Assembly (NCBI GenBank): GCA_019828545.1
Contig: JACVRA010000183.1
Location: 1-64,000, forward strand
DNA: 64,000 nucleotides
Origin: Paracamarosporium sp. OC-R06-R3
Lineage: Eukaryota; Ascomycota; Dothideomycetes; Pleosporales; Didymosphaeriaceae
Direction: 5' to 3'
The notes beneath the pieces are model-generated. The model worked only from the letters and a program-made list of their open reading frames with translations. It had not been told where the DNA came from and did not search any database. The translations under genes and the position numbers were made by a program. Positions 11,572 to 23,913 of this stretch are shown here, piece by piece (the stretch's first letter is position 1; every line of letters begins with the position of its first letter).

Positions 11572-12270
11572 GATTGAATGTTATCGTATACTTCTCGTTT
11601 TGAGAGTACAGAAGAGTAACAATGAGATTCCTTTTGGAAAAAGTGAGAAATACGTGTTTTAGATACAAGTAAGGGCTTTGATATTGATGCTCCTTAGAGA
11701 GATCACCTCTTTATACCTTTTTGTCATTATTCAGCCCCATGGAAAGCACGATGTCCGTCCGGACATCTCTTGATGCACTAGAGCGTGTAGTAGGAAAATA
11801 ACGCTGGAGCAAGTGGAGGAAAGCATGCAAAAGTCCCTGGCACGGACAAAGCTGGACGGACCGCAAGCTAATCAGCTTGTATTGTAACTTGATGAGCGAT
11901 GCTCGGCTTTCCACAGTTCCGTTACCCGAAAACGCTAATAGCAGTCTTCGGTCGATTCCTCGGCGGTATACACCTTTTAGCCGGTGCAATCTCTGGCGCG
12001 TACTGGATGAACTCAGATACCGGGTTCATGGGTAGCATTTAAATGGGATGTTTCTTGAATGTTTCAATGGCGCTCACATGTTTTCTCTGGGGAGAGATAA
12101 ACACGACGGTGAAGCAAATGAAAATGCCCCTGAAGGAGCTGGCAAATCAGTGTCATATAGGAAGTAGCTACAGGAAACTGCTTAGTCCCAAATAGCAACT
12201 ACAACTTCTCATGCAGTATTCTTTTCTTCATGATATCAGACTCGCATTTCCATTACTCCTCAGGACAGTC
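11572..12270. other. intergenic with a possible membrane-protein remnant
   Basis: Promoter side of the minus-strand SDR. On the plus strand, about 11914-12180 reads as a hydrophobic, protein-like sequence (FGRFLGGIHLLAGAISGAYW and, after one TAA near 12040, more hydrophobic residues). This could be a fragment of a membrane protein that has lost its gene context. I do not recognise the family. Confidence 0.3.
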
Positions 12271-14598
12271 ATGGGTCTTTCGGCCACCTCCCTTTCCAGC
12301 GACCCCACGGTAAAGGTGACAATCGCTGGTATACAATACGTCCTGATGCCTAGCGATCAGGTATTGAATCTTCTTGTCAAAAAATGTGATTACTAGTCGC
12401 CATACAAAACTACTTGTCCGAACTTTTGTCGTGTGTTGCTGACCTCCAACCTGTCTTCCTTTACCATGTCAAACCTAGCGAGCATATTACCAAAACCGCC
12501 CTACAAAGCCACCCGAAGAAGTGCTCCGAGATAGATAACGTCTACAACACTGCTTTTCTTGAGCACATGGTGTTTTATGGGAGTGACGAGAGTGATGTTG
12601 CGATTGACAATGATGCGGTGGATTTTCTTAACTCGAAAGAGTTTGGCGCTTGGAGTTTCGTCAAAAACAACGACGTCGAAGGCTCACCCGCTTCGGGGCC
12701 ATATTTAGTAGAGTGCCAGAAGATGTGGCAACCTTGGAGGATGTACCTTGATACGCATAGTACGATGGTTGTGACTTTGAAACTATCCGAGGCCCAATCT
12801 AACCTGTGTGTCAGTAAGTGCGCTTGGGCGCACAAGAACTAACAATATTCCAGACTGACGAAGCACGATTCTATTTCAGCCAGCAACAATCTGAGTGCTT
12901 TAGTGCCTTCGCGTTACTATTTCCAGAGGATCGAAGAGAAACCGTTGAGTGGACTAAGGATCTTGGTAAAAGATATTTTAGACATCACTGGAACAAAGAA
13001 CACGTTGTGCAATAGGACATGGGAATAATTCTACCCCCCGAGCACAGAAAACGCGCCGGCAATCCAGACGCTTCTAGATAAAGGTGCTATAATAGTGGGC
13101 AAGACTAGACTGAACGCGATGATAGTTCGAGAGGAAACAATGGAGTGTGTCGAATACATGGTACCTTTCAATCCTCGTGGAGATGGCTACCAAAATTCTT
13201 CAGGAAGTAGTAGCGGAAGTTGCGCAGCGCTGGGTGCATATGACTGGGCTGATTCTGCCATTGGCTCAGATAGTATGTAACCACGCCTCTCTTACGTGTT
13301 ATGCTAACATCGCAGCCAACAGAAGTTGCAGAAAGCCTGCTCAATGGAACGGAGTCTTCGCAATACGTCCAACTTTTGAAGCACTAAATACCAAGGGCGT
13401 GGTTTCTTTCCGGCCATAAGAACGAAGATCTGATCGACACTCATTTGCTGATGGAAATTAGCATGTTCGACGCTCCCGCTTTCTTTGGGCGCGATATAAC
13501 CGAATTCTCCAGTTCCGCAGAAGCATGTTACGGGAACTCTGCCGTAGTGGATCCGGCAGCAAAGGTTAGTACTTTATGGTCATGTTTAGGTGTCACACCT
13601 AATTTCTTTTTATCAGGATCCGAGAACGATCATCTATCCAAAAGATTACCTCCCTACTAAGAACCCTGCACAAATGGCACTCATCAGGACATTCGTTCGT
13701 GGGCTCGAGAAAGCACTTAGTGTGAAAAGGACAGATTTCTCTCTTGCCGATGAGTGGAAGAAATCCCGACCCGAGGGAGTTGATGAGGGAGATCTGTCGG
13801 AGTACCTTAAAGAGGTAACGCTCCATCTTTAGATACAGAGCTGAATTATGACTTATTTACAGGCTGGAACGCTTCCTTATTATCGAGACTCGTACAATAA
13901 ACTCGCATCGTTCTGAAACGACTACAGGGCAAAATTTGGCAAAACGCATTTTGTACATCGCGCGGTGCGGTGGAGATGGTATGTAATACTCTTTTTATCC
14001 TTCTCTAGCTAAATATCGTAGGGAAGTTGCACGGAACGTCACTGAGCAGCAAAAGAGCGATCTCTTAAATCGCCTTAAGATCTACAAGGAATGGATACTG
14101 AAGAAACTCTTCAAAGTTGGATGGGACAACGGAGTCGTAGTCTACCTATAGAAGATGGGAAGCCGAATTACCGTGACGCGATCCCACCGTAGGTAGCTGT
14201 TCCATATACAGCATATCATCGCTAACGAACTAGGTCTTTTAGCCTACTAAGCGGGTTTTCGCCCTTATATATGTCGCCAATCGTTGGTACTCTAGAAGTC
14301 ACTGCCCCTGGTACGCGCCCGTAAAGTAGTGTTCACTGCAGTTCAATAGTACTAATACGTTGTTTTAGTAGGCGAAATCTCTTACACCTCTGAAATTACC
14401 GAGAAAGAGGAACCTATGCTAATTGCTGTATCCGTGGCATCAAAGCTAGGTAGGTTGTATACTAAATGACCTGCGGCAGTGACTGACTCACTAGACTCGG
14501 ATTTGAAACTTATCGAAGTAGTCGTAAAGGCCATGAAGCATAGCTATATACCAGTCAAACTCTCTACAGGTCGATTGCTGTACCCCTATACCGATTAG
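12271..14598 (+). pseudogene. amidase-signature family gene, disabled
   Basis: A multi-exon fungal amidase-signature enzyme is still readable end to end on the plus strand. The core holds DKGAIIVGKTRLNAMIV, the amidase signature region PRGDGYQNSSGSSSGSCAA, then GSDT|NRSCRKPAQWNGVFAIRP, FFGRDITEF and a C-terminal SGFSPLYMSPIVGTLEVTAP with a helix ending near 14598. Intron-like GT-AG breaks occur at about 12805-12855, 13272-13315, 13566-13617, 13816-13862, 13980-14020, 14312-14369 and 14451-14495. Disablements in that reading are a TAA at 13026-13028, a TGA at 13914-13916, a TAG at 14149-14151, and a frame shift with extra sequence between about 13418 and 13462. The N-terminal part (12271-12360) is poorly conserved. 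Hydrolysis of amides was presumably its former role. Confidence 0.82.
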
Positions 14599-15737
14599 TC
14601 CTGACTATCTACGGATCCACGAAGCCCTCTATTGAATGAACATGCGTTGATGTAGAGTATTTTAGAATTCAAAGTGGCGATGAACAGATCCAGATAAGGC
14701 ATCTACAGGATCATGATCCCATTCATTAAGGTCATTTCAATTTACGACAGTATATCAGAAACCCTTTTGCAACGAAATGCAGTAGTTGCTCAACCTCTTC
14801 AATCAGGAACAATCCCCTTGCAGTCATCCTTGCCCGGTGTTGAAGACGCCATTCGCCAGTGAAACAACCAGAGAATGCAAATGCAGCCAAGCCGATTATT
14901 ACAAGCAGCGTGAGGACGAATATCCGGATACTAATGATGCCTATATCCCTTACTGCTGTGTATACAGATAATGGAGAATGCTATCTATCCATCTACTTAA
15001 CAGCTTTAACTCTACCTGACTTCAATTCTTCTCCATCACGACCTCCTTCAAGACGTGAGCAGATGGTTATAAACGGGAGTTACAATGCATTAACTCAAAC
15101 ACAAGGCAAATAAGGTGAAACGAAAGAGCTGTTTTTTTTTCGGCGTAGTCAAAGTCAAGTAACAAACACCACTAGCAAAGCTAGGACTTCTCCGTACTAT
15201 AGCATTTACGACTTCAAGCCATGACATTGACAAAAGCCACAGACGAAAAGAAGAGATAAGAACCCGCAGGCAGCTCATGCTACTTAAGCATATCAAGGTC
15301 ACGCGCCGCATCAACCTCCATCACACGATATTCATCAGCAGTGAAGAGATCATGAAATACCGCAAACGTCTCAGTCAAGACGTCGCGTAACCCCCTTCAG
15401 ACAGGTCAGCAATACACCCTGTCCCTCATACTCAGTAAACAAGCAAGTCCACCAAATAGAAAAGTTATTCCCGGGTAAACGAAGGAACTACTATCTCATC
15501 CAGCCACGTGCTAGATCCTTCTAGAACCGTGTAAAGTATGTAAATCTATGCGAGCAGACATGAACACGCGCAAAGAGGCAGACCAGGAAGATAAGCCTGG
15601 CAAAAGGCCAGATCTTCGCCTTTCCCGTTCGCTTGCCCCGGTTCCATAACAGATTAGATATGCACGTACGTAGTCCGTGAGTTGCATCCACTACGCATAT
15701 AGCCCAGGACACCAACTTCAACGTCTTCCCAACGGCA
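14599..15737. other. intergenic, no gene seen
   Basis: About 1.1 kb after the amidase pseudogene. Short open frames only, none with recognisable domains; composition moderate. Nothing further can be supported. Confidence 0.45.
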
Positions 15738-17110
15738 ATGCATACCCATCTATGTATCTGCCCGGATCCTACAACGAAACACGGCAGACCAAACAGCCAC
15801 CAAGCCCACCCAACACTTCACTGTGACACAACTGCAACAAACCCACCAACAACCAGCACAAAACACACCTCAGACACAACTGCCCGTTTTCCAAAAACAG
15901 CTCAAACACACACTCACACTCACCCTGCATTAACTACCCCAGCCTCACGAAACCCACCACACTGTTCCCTAACCACCCTCCTACCCATCCCATCCACCAA
16001 ACGAAAACAGCCCCTTCACCCCTTACACCCACCGCGGCCTCACAACCGCCACGTACATTATTATAAACCCGCACAGCACAGCACGGCACGGCACGGCATT
16101 CGATGCAAGGCCAGGCGAGCGAGGCCATGCCATCCGGACAACGCAGGCACACCCGCATGCACGCCCCGCCTGAGGCAGGATCGGCCGCCTGGCCTGCCCC
16201 AGCTGCCAGAGGTGATATTATCCCCTGGCGTGTGCTATCTAGCCCTGGCATGTCCTGGCATATCCTGCCCTGCAAGGCGGAACACAACACCACCACGGAC
16301 CGCACCACATGTGCTGTACGCCTGAAAGCGGATATGCAGATACGCACGTCTAGGCCAGGCACCGCACCGCACTGTACCGCACCGCACCGCACTCCAGTCC
16401 AATCCAGTCCAGGCTTGCTTCACGCTTCTACGGCACAGCACATAACATCACGTCACACGCATATCCATACCGTACATACCAGCACAACAAAACATGCACA
16501 TTCCCCTCCCCTCCCCTCCCCGCAGACACAGACACACACGCATACCCACCTCGCCATAAGGCTGGCCCACGGCGCGCCGCACCGGTCTCCATCCGGCTCG
16601 AAACACGACGCATGCACGCCGCGATAGGAAGGCGTGTGCGCATGCGGGCGTCCGCGTCGAAGCGAGCCTGGGTCTGCGTATGGGTGGAGGGATGGGGGAG
16701 GGCCCGCGGTGGTGGACGCGAGGGCGTGGCGTAGCGGTTGTGGGTCAGGAGGGGCGGGTTTGAGGGGGTGTAATTAGGGTGGTAGGGAGGGCATGTGTGT
16801 GCTGGTGTAGGTGTGCGGCGAGGCGGGCAGTGGGTGAGTGAGTTATGCAGGGGAAGAAAGGAAGGGGAGGGGATGTCGAGGGTGGATGGGTGGATGGATG
16901 GGTGCAGCGCTGCGCGGCGCGCCTAAGTCCGTTGTGCGAGGGTGAGCGAGGGAGATGAGTATAGATAGATGGATGGATGGATGGGTGGATGAGTATGGTG
17001 GCGCGCAGTATTGCATGTCCACGTCGACTGCATCGATGACGGATACGCGTGAGGATGGACAAGTGCAGTCCCGACGCAAGACTATCTCTCAGGATGCGAT
17101 TTGAAAACCG
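15738..17110. repeat. low-complexity block with strand-composition switch
   Basis: From about 15740 to 16560 the plus strand is strongly C+A rich (CACA, CCCA, GCACGGCACGG, CACCGCACCG runs). From about 16640 to 17000 it is G+T/G+A rich (GGGTGGAGG, GGATGGATGG). The switch near 16620 coincides with an imperfect palindrome: GCATGCACGCC at about 16610-16620 against GGCGTGTGCGCATGC at about 16631-16645. Open frames through it are compositional artefacts. Confidence 0.6.
16962..16993. repeat. GATG tetranucleotide microsatellite
   Basis: GATAGATAGATGGATGGATG followed by further GGAT/GGTG units; about eight 4-nt units, slightly imperfect. Confidence 0.85.
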
Positions 17111-20100
17111 CAAGTAGCGGTCTGCGTTGTTGTGTTATGTTCGTGGGGTAGATAGGTGACTGGGACGATGCTCATTCGTCTTACCTTTGCATGTTTCGGC
17201 GATGACCACCCCGAAAGAGGATTCGATTCGCCGAACGTGCGTCGCTGCGGGACGGGCGGAGTGCGGTTGAAGCGAACGGCGCGGTCCTTCCCTCCCTCAC
17301 CGATAAATCACGTTACCATGCGATGCGTATCAGGCTCCCGCCTCGGCGTACGTGAACCACGGACGTATTCGCATACGTGGAAATTACTCTGCGGCTGCAA
17401 ATGCAAGGCAAGGTAAGGCAAGGTCATTTGGACAATTGTCTTCTCTCTGAGCGTGCGTGCGTGCGTACTTGCAGGCCATCAGCAGAGACATTGTGCGTCT
17501 GTGCCGTCAAACTCGTGGCAAGAGGCGCTTTTTCCCTCGTTTACCAGATTAATGTAGCTTTAACCGGCCTATGACAGCGCCGCGTTTTCTAGAATAAACG
17601 GATTGTATTGCAAGATGCATTTCGTATCCACGTGCAGGATCCACAAAGTTTGTAAATAGAGACGGTACTGTACATGCGCAGCAAGGGCTTGCGATGATGG
17701 TGTACGTTCAGGGTCTGTATCGTCATAACATGGCCGTTAAGCCCGCACCGCGTACCAGTAAGCAGTGCGCAGCTCCTGAGCGCAGGCATGCTCAAAGAGG
17801 ACAACGCTCGCTCCAGACGAAACAATTGGCAATGCGGAGCAGGCGTAGGGCAAGTCACACTGGACGCGTGACCGCTAATCCGCGGTCGTTGCCTCGTGGC
17901 GGCCAAAATACTGCTGTCGGTAGTTGCTATCTAGGGTCCTCCACGTTGCACCTAGTTTGGGGGCTTTCGCCCAGTAAGCATGCACACGTCTAGACCGGGG
18001 ACATGGGGAAGTGGGTGAGGATCCGTTCAACGGGCCGACACGAGTTTCGCCTCGGCCCTCGCCGTTCACTCAGCGATCACGCCATGTAGGGTAAGACGCA
18101 ACGGATGGGTAAGCAGCGTATCGCACACAGGTGCCAGCTCACCAATGGTAGTGGCATGTGATCGTGATATTCAAGGATAGGTGAGACGGTGAAGGTCGAG
18201 GCGTCGAAACAGGGGACGCGAGACTGGGGATGAGATCATCGCGGACAACCTGGGGTAGTGGGAACGGAGGAGACGGACTGTTGCCGGTATGGGAAAAGCT
18301 GGACCGAGCGGTGCTGATGTGGGAGCACTAGCTGGGGCTCTTATGGGGTCAGTTATACAGTCAGGCTGGAAGAGCATGCAGGTGAAACTGGTGACGACCG
18401 TCAGGAGATTTTCCTGGCCTCAAGCTGTGCGCCAAAACCACCCATGGCTGGCATTTTCACGCTTCGCGATGCTGATGAAGCGAGAGGCCATGGGAAAAGG
18501 CACTAGAGACGACCGCTTGGAGATTGAGAAGTGTCGGGCGAGATTCTACCGGATGAAATGCTCAATTTATCCTGGCCGAAGAGGGGTTGGGGAGCCGACT
18601 CGGGAGACACTGCTGTGCCGAAGAACTTCAGTCGGGCCGTGGACGGTCAGATGACAGGAGTGCTGAGGCAAGAGGGTCTCTTGTAGGATTCGGTTGCTGA
18701 CCCTCGCGTTATTAGAACTGACCTGTTGTAGTGACAGCTCAGAACCGCTGACCGCAGTGAACGGTAAGTTCGTGGGTTGGAGAACCAGGTCCTGGGGTTG
18801 TTCACCGCACTGCCAGATCAAGCAGGCCCTAGAGCATCGGTCGGTTTCACAGTCGAGTAAAGCGAACGGTGAGCTGCAAGATGGTGCAGCGGTTCGTGTA
18901 TAATTAGTGACCGCGAAGCAGCTGAGGCTGACCCGACAGCTTGGAACTCCGCAGTCGTAGCCTATAAGCGCAGGTTGTGCGAGCCGTTGTGGTCGATTTA
19001 ATATCGAAGCGCAGCACCAGCCTCAACGCTGACCACCCTGTCAACGTTCGAGTCCAACTGCCGATCTGAAACCCTTCGAGAAGACGTGCATTGAAGGATG
19101 TGCGAGATATAGCACGAGCTATCCATCTGACTGGTAAGCATGCAGTGCTACCAGCACCAAAAACAGCACGAAAAGGGCAAGAACATCGAGTGTATTGAAA
19201 AAATGAAGCATCCGAGATTTGACGAATCCATGCTGGGCAACTTTACAGGTGGAAGTGCATCCTTCCAGGGTTTTACCGCCTTTGACGGGTCCTGGTGCAG
19301 GCTTGCATCTCGCATGTGGTCCAGAACGAGAAGGTCGTTCGATCTTCTCGAAGCAATGTCGAATCTCCGCTACCACAGAGGCGTTCGAACTTCCAGTCTA
19401 AGTCTAGGACACGAAGAAATAGGAAGGTAAGGCTGCAGTTGGTGGAGGTCGGCAAAGAGGTAACATCCCACGTTTTGTTCCCAAGCACATGTTGGTGGTG
19501 AAGTCTCGAGACGTGAGCCGTGTTGGTGGAGAACACTGTTTCCCCACCTGCGGTTCGTGGAAAAGCTTGCCGTGCAGCGATAAGCACGTGGGGGGTTTGG
19601 ATAGCCGGCGGGCCTCCACACTGCACAGACCTGTGCACATGAGCACACCCCCCCTGAAATGCAACACGTACATCGAGGGATGTTGTTGGCTCCTCGGGCT
19701 TTGCCCGCAGCATAAGGAAAAATACGTGCTAGACCCTGGCAATGACGGACAAGGAATAAAGAAACACAAAATACAGCACGTGGGTAGATTTTACGCCGTC
19801 CGAAAGTGGGATGCGCTTCGGCTGAGCACTGTTCCTTTGCGGCGCGCTCGCATTCCTTTCGGTTATTTTCTTTTGCCAACTGATGGTGATTCTACGTTCT
19901 ATTGCTTTTCGTTCGCGTGCACTGGCCTCGGCACTGCATTAAGGGGCATTTGGGTGGATTCAAGTTTCCACGGTGCTTCAGTTGGGTCGTCCCGGAGCCA
20001 TGAAAGCGGGATCGACTTGCTTCCTGTCTGCGCTTGGAGAGGCCCGATTTGGGCAGCCGACGATCCTTGGCGGTCCTGGCCACGCGAGCAATAGGGATCC

Positions 20101-22920
20101 GGCGCCCGAGGCTGTGGCGTGGGAACGTGCTAATTGCATAAATGAGTCGGGAGCACTCCGCGACGCCGCGGTGTAATATCCTTCGGGCACTCGAGCGCTT
20201 CGCTTGAACACGAGAGTCATGGCTGCTACGCCGCAAACATGAATCGTTCAGATTTAGGGATAGAGGGAGAAGAAACCGCGGATGTCAGCGTTGCCTTCCC
20301 CCCGTGCGCTAGAGAGTCAGAAGCTCGGAGATGGACGTGAGCGGAAGGATCTCATCACACTCGACCCAGGGAGGTTGGGGCGTTATTTGGCAACGGCCGC
20401 CTAACTTCGGCAGATGTTTGCGCGAGGCTTCCTCCATACGGGATCGAGGCCGCTTCATGCTGCGCCAGAAGTGAAACGCCTTGCAGTACTGTGATGAGCT
20501 TGCATCCAAGAAGCATGGTGAGCTATGTACTGTAAGATGTGCGGTGAGAGACACGACTGTTTCATCGTACAGTCAAGCTTGCGTTTGACAACACCTAGCC
20601 TGGGAGGCAAGCGGGTTGGACCACACTGTCGCGGATGACGGTCGGGAATGAAGGGGAACCCCCGCGCCATAGGAGAGCTCTGCGATCAGCCGTAGACGCA
20701 TGCCGTATGTCAGTCCCGCGATTGGAGAGGGCCCCACGACAGTAGCCACGCGATTCGTGCAGCGGCAGGCTCGCCAAAGACCCGTTCCCGAAGCGGTCAA
20801 GCAAAACGCCAGATCCACAGTGTCGGGACCTTGCCCGGAGCCAAGTGTCCGGTGGTGTGGCACACGCTCACGCCGCCTTCGTGGGTGCATTGCCCCCCAT
20901 GTTCAGCTGCCAGCTTTGCGGGGTGACATACAGCATGCTGTATTGGACGCGCAGCGTGCCAGCGTTCTGTGACGCAGCATAAGCTGCCTCGGGTGCAGGA
21001 CTAGAGCGCATACGGTGCATAGCAGGAGCTCCTTTGTTCCAGCGCCTTCGTGGCGTAAATACCGGCGCCTACTCTACGAAGCCTTTGTTGCACGGTCCGT
21101 TGCGTCCAGAAGCGTGCCGCACGCGGGATCAATGTTGCTCCCACTCATTTAACGAGCATCCTGTTGTGGGTGAGATGGGCACGGAGTTCGTAATCTTTGG
21201 CTGAAATATTTGTTACAAGTCAGGTAGTATCAGACAGGAAAAGCAAAGATTGCTGACGCTATGAAGCTTCTTACGCCGCAGGTAGCTCGCCGAAGATGTT
21301 GGTTGGGTGATCGGCCGCATGTCTGTTTGATTCAGCTTTTACTGCTGGTCCGGCAGATACACAAGAGCCGACGGTGAGAGCGTTAGATGAACACCATACC
21401 GAATGGTGGAAGGTCGCCTTGTGTTTTGGTTGCGTGCGTTGTTGGCTGGGTTGTACAAGGTGAAGTCGCTCGTTCCACACCAAACGCCCATCGTGGCTGT
21501 CCTACCTTCGGAGTGACCTCCTGTAGCTGAAAGAATCTGTCTTCCTATATGTCCTGGATCGTGCTGAGTTGTAAGACAAACGGGATCTCCAGTGGCGAGG
21601 GTTTGATAGGGGAAGGGGGAAGGTAGTAACAAGGTAGGACTTTGAGAAACAAAGAAGCTCTGCTTTGTTCTTGCAGGCATGTGCATCGCCTCTTTTAGAA
21701 GCATGGGAGGGCTTGTGCAAGCTCAGGATGTAGCGCTGGTAATCGATCTACGACGTGTGAAAATACGGCAATGCGACGCGCTCATTGAGGAGATTGGACT
21801 CAGGTCAGCTGAGAGACGAGAATTTTTAGAATGGCAGCCCTAGGCTCCAGCTCGTCAAGCCGACGCCGGCAACTGTCAATCTGTGAATAGTGGGTGTGGC
21901 TTGGCCTGACGGCTCTCCAGACAGAGCGAGCGCGTTCCTGGGGCTGCGGTAAGGTTGTCTAACCGGGTATTTGTGGGATTGTGGGGAAGATGGCACACGA
22001 CTGCTGTACCGGAGCATCGGTCCGTGAAACAATAAGGCAAGTCTTCGACTCGTCACGAGCACTGGAATACTTGGGCCGAGGAATTCAAAACGTGCTTGGC
22101 CATATCGCGGAGACGGAGAAAACAATAAACGTGACATTGCTGTAGATGGGAACATTGTGTAAATTCGTCATGGCGCGTGGTGGAGGCCTCATGTCCAGGG
22201 ACTTTGAGCCTGGAACACGGTAGCGATCGTCGAGGGCATGTGGAGAGACATCGGGAGGAATGCCACGCTGTACCGCGAGTGTTGTGATGTCGAATTGTAC
22301 AACGCATGAAACCGGTCATCACGCCGGATTTAGGGAAGACCAAGGGTTGCACATGATTCTTGTGCGGCATGGTGATTCGACACGAGCACGCAGATGACCT
22401 GGAGCGGCAGAGCTGTAGACGGTCGACGTAGCACTTTGACAAAGTCGCACGTAGCAAGTTGATGGTAGAGCAAGCACCAAGGTAACTCTTCATGTTCGCA
22501 AGCAGTGCTTGGCGGGGGACAGCGCAGCGATGGATTCGATGTGGACATGATGTTCATGTCTGGAACCTGGCCAACAATGGCATGCTGCGAGGCCGGCTGG
22601 GACGTGCAGAGCGGCTGAGGAAGCTCATGCGGAAGATGTTGAGGGTGTTATTCGTTGCTTTGAGGGGCTGGGGTACATTGGCCTCGCCGCGTCGAGGGCC
22701 TTCAGCGGCTTCAGAGGCGGAGGGTGGCGAAAACGGCCTTCCCAAAGCGGCGTGTCACGGGCACGGGCAGAAGCTGTTGCTTTTGGCGGGCGGCGGCAAA
22801 AGCAGAGGGCCATGTGACGGGGCAGGCTGCTCGCGGCGCGTTTCGTGCAAAACACCAGGTGAGGTGAGGTGACGGGCCAGAGTGAGGCTCACGGCGGGCG
22901 AGCGTGGAGGAGGCCTGGAG
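17111..22920. other. long GC-rich gene-free stretch upstream of the Mks1-like gene
   Basis: Nearly 6 kb of moderately GC-rich, CpG-containing, complex-looking DNA. Many open frames of 60-200 codons exist on both strands (the longest about 19489-20094 plus and 19370-19879 minus), but they overlap one another, lack domain-like hydrophobic patterning, and have no bounded splice structure. It does not look AT-rich or decayed like the 8.6-10.3 kb gap. A long non-coding transcript, regulatory DNA or an unrecognised old insertion are all possible. Confidence 0.4.
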
Positions 22921-22945
22921 GGAGCGAGACGCTGGGCTGGGCTGG

Positions 22946-22984
22946 CCAGGACAGGACAGGACAGGACAGGCCAGGCCAGGCAGG
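22946..22984. repeat. ACAGG/CCAGG pentanucleotide repeat
   Basis: Tandem ACAGG units passing into CCAGG units. A shorter copy of the same motif recurs at about 26645-26668, on the other side of the Mks1-like gene. Confidence 0.85.
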
Positions 22985-23913
22985 GCTCACGATCCAGGGC
23001 GTGGTGGGAGTAGCTAGCCGGCATGCTCGAGTACTGCCGACGAGGCGACGCCTGGCGACCCATGGGGCTAGCGCGGGCAGGGATGCCGGATGAAGCAAGA
23101 GCGCGGCTGGGCTCGGGCAGGCGCTTGGGCGGTCACATGTGCGCGGATTGTTTACGGTACGCTGAGTCAGGCGAGCGTGACGGATAGATTACGGCCTAGG
23201 GAGCGCGTCGGCGCCGTCGACGGGGGGAGGGCATGGGCATGGGCGGATGGGGCCCAGAGGCTCTGGCGGAAACGGTCAGACTGGCAGAGTCAGCCCGCAA
23301 AGGATGCGCTCGGGCAGGTGGCCCATCATGTGCTCATGTGCCTGCTCCCCACGCCCAGCGCCTGAGGGCCAACAGTCGCGCAGGGGGGCAGCCACGCGGA
23401 GAGGGTCAGAAAGCGGTGGCGAGCGGCCGGCATGGCAGCAGAGGCTGCGGCGGCGCGGGCGTTGCTAGCGGTCATCGGGCGAGCTCCGGCCTACAAGGAG
23501 CTGGGCCTGGCGGCAGCATGAGGCGTTTACGGCGACAGGGGGGGCTTCCGCCGTGACGGGCCACCTCTTTTGGGCCTGTACGCGGGCGGGCCAGGGCCTG
23601 CCCACCATTTATTATCGCCGTGACTGCTCGCTCCGGCCCCTGCTATACCTCTTGGAGCCCTATATACACCGCTGCACCGCTGCACCGCTCCACCGCCCAC
23701 CTGCTCCCGCACTCCCCCCCACAACCTCCTCCCTCCCGCTGCCCTCGCCCTCTCTATGTGCGTCGCCGCCCGGTAGCAGCCAGGCGCTCGATCGTAGCCG
23801 ATCTCCCTGACGCAATCCCCTCGCCGTCGACGAAAGCGGCCACTCGAGACCCAACCCAACCCGCTCCTCATATCCGCGCCGCGCCCCCCGCTCCCAGGGC
23901 CGCCCGTCATACA
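22985..23913. promoter_or_regulatory. GC-rich upstream region and leader of the Mks1-like gene
   Basis: Very GC-rich. The pyrimidine-rich stretch from about 23640 to 23910, with ATATACACC near 23660, directly precedes the ATG at 23914 and looks like promoter and 5' leader. The coding frame is open upstream to 23620, but that part reads as low-complexity Pro/Ser/His and is not included. Confidence 0.45.

Noticed and set aside
12564..12600. FLEHMVFYGSDE looked like the zinc motif of an M16 (insulinase) peptidase
   Set aside because: The paired histidine is missing, and the reading continues in frame into an unmistakable amidase-signature sequence.
19370..20094. Overlapping 169- and 201-codon frames on opposite strands
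   Set aside because: Both open only by composition, with no domain, no splice structure and no consistent hydrophobic pattern.
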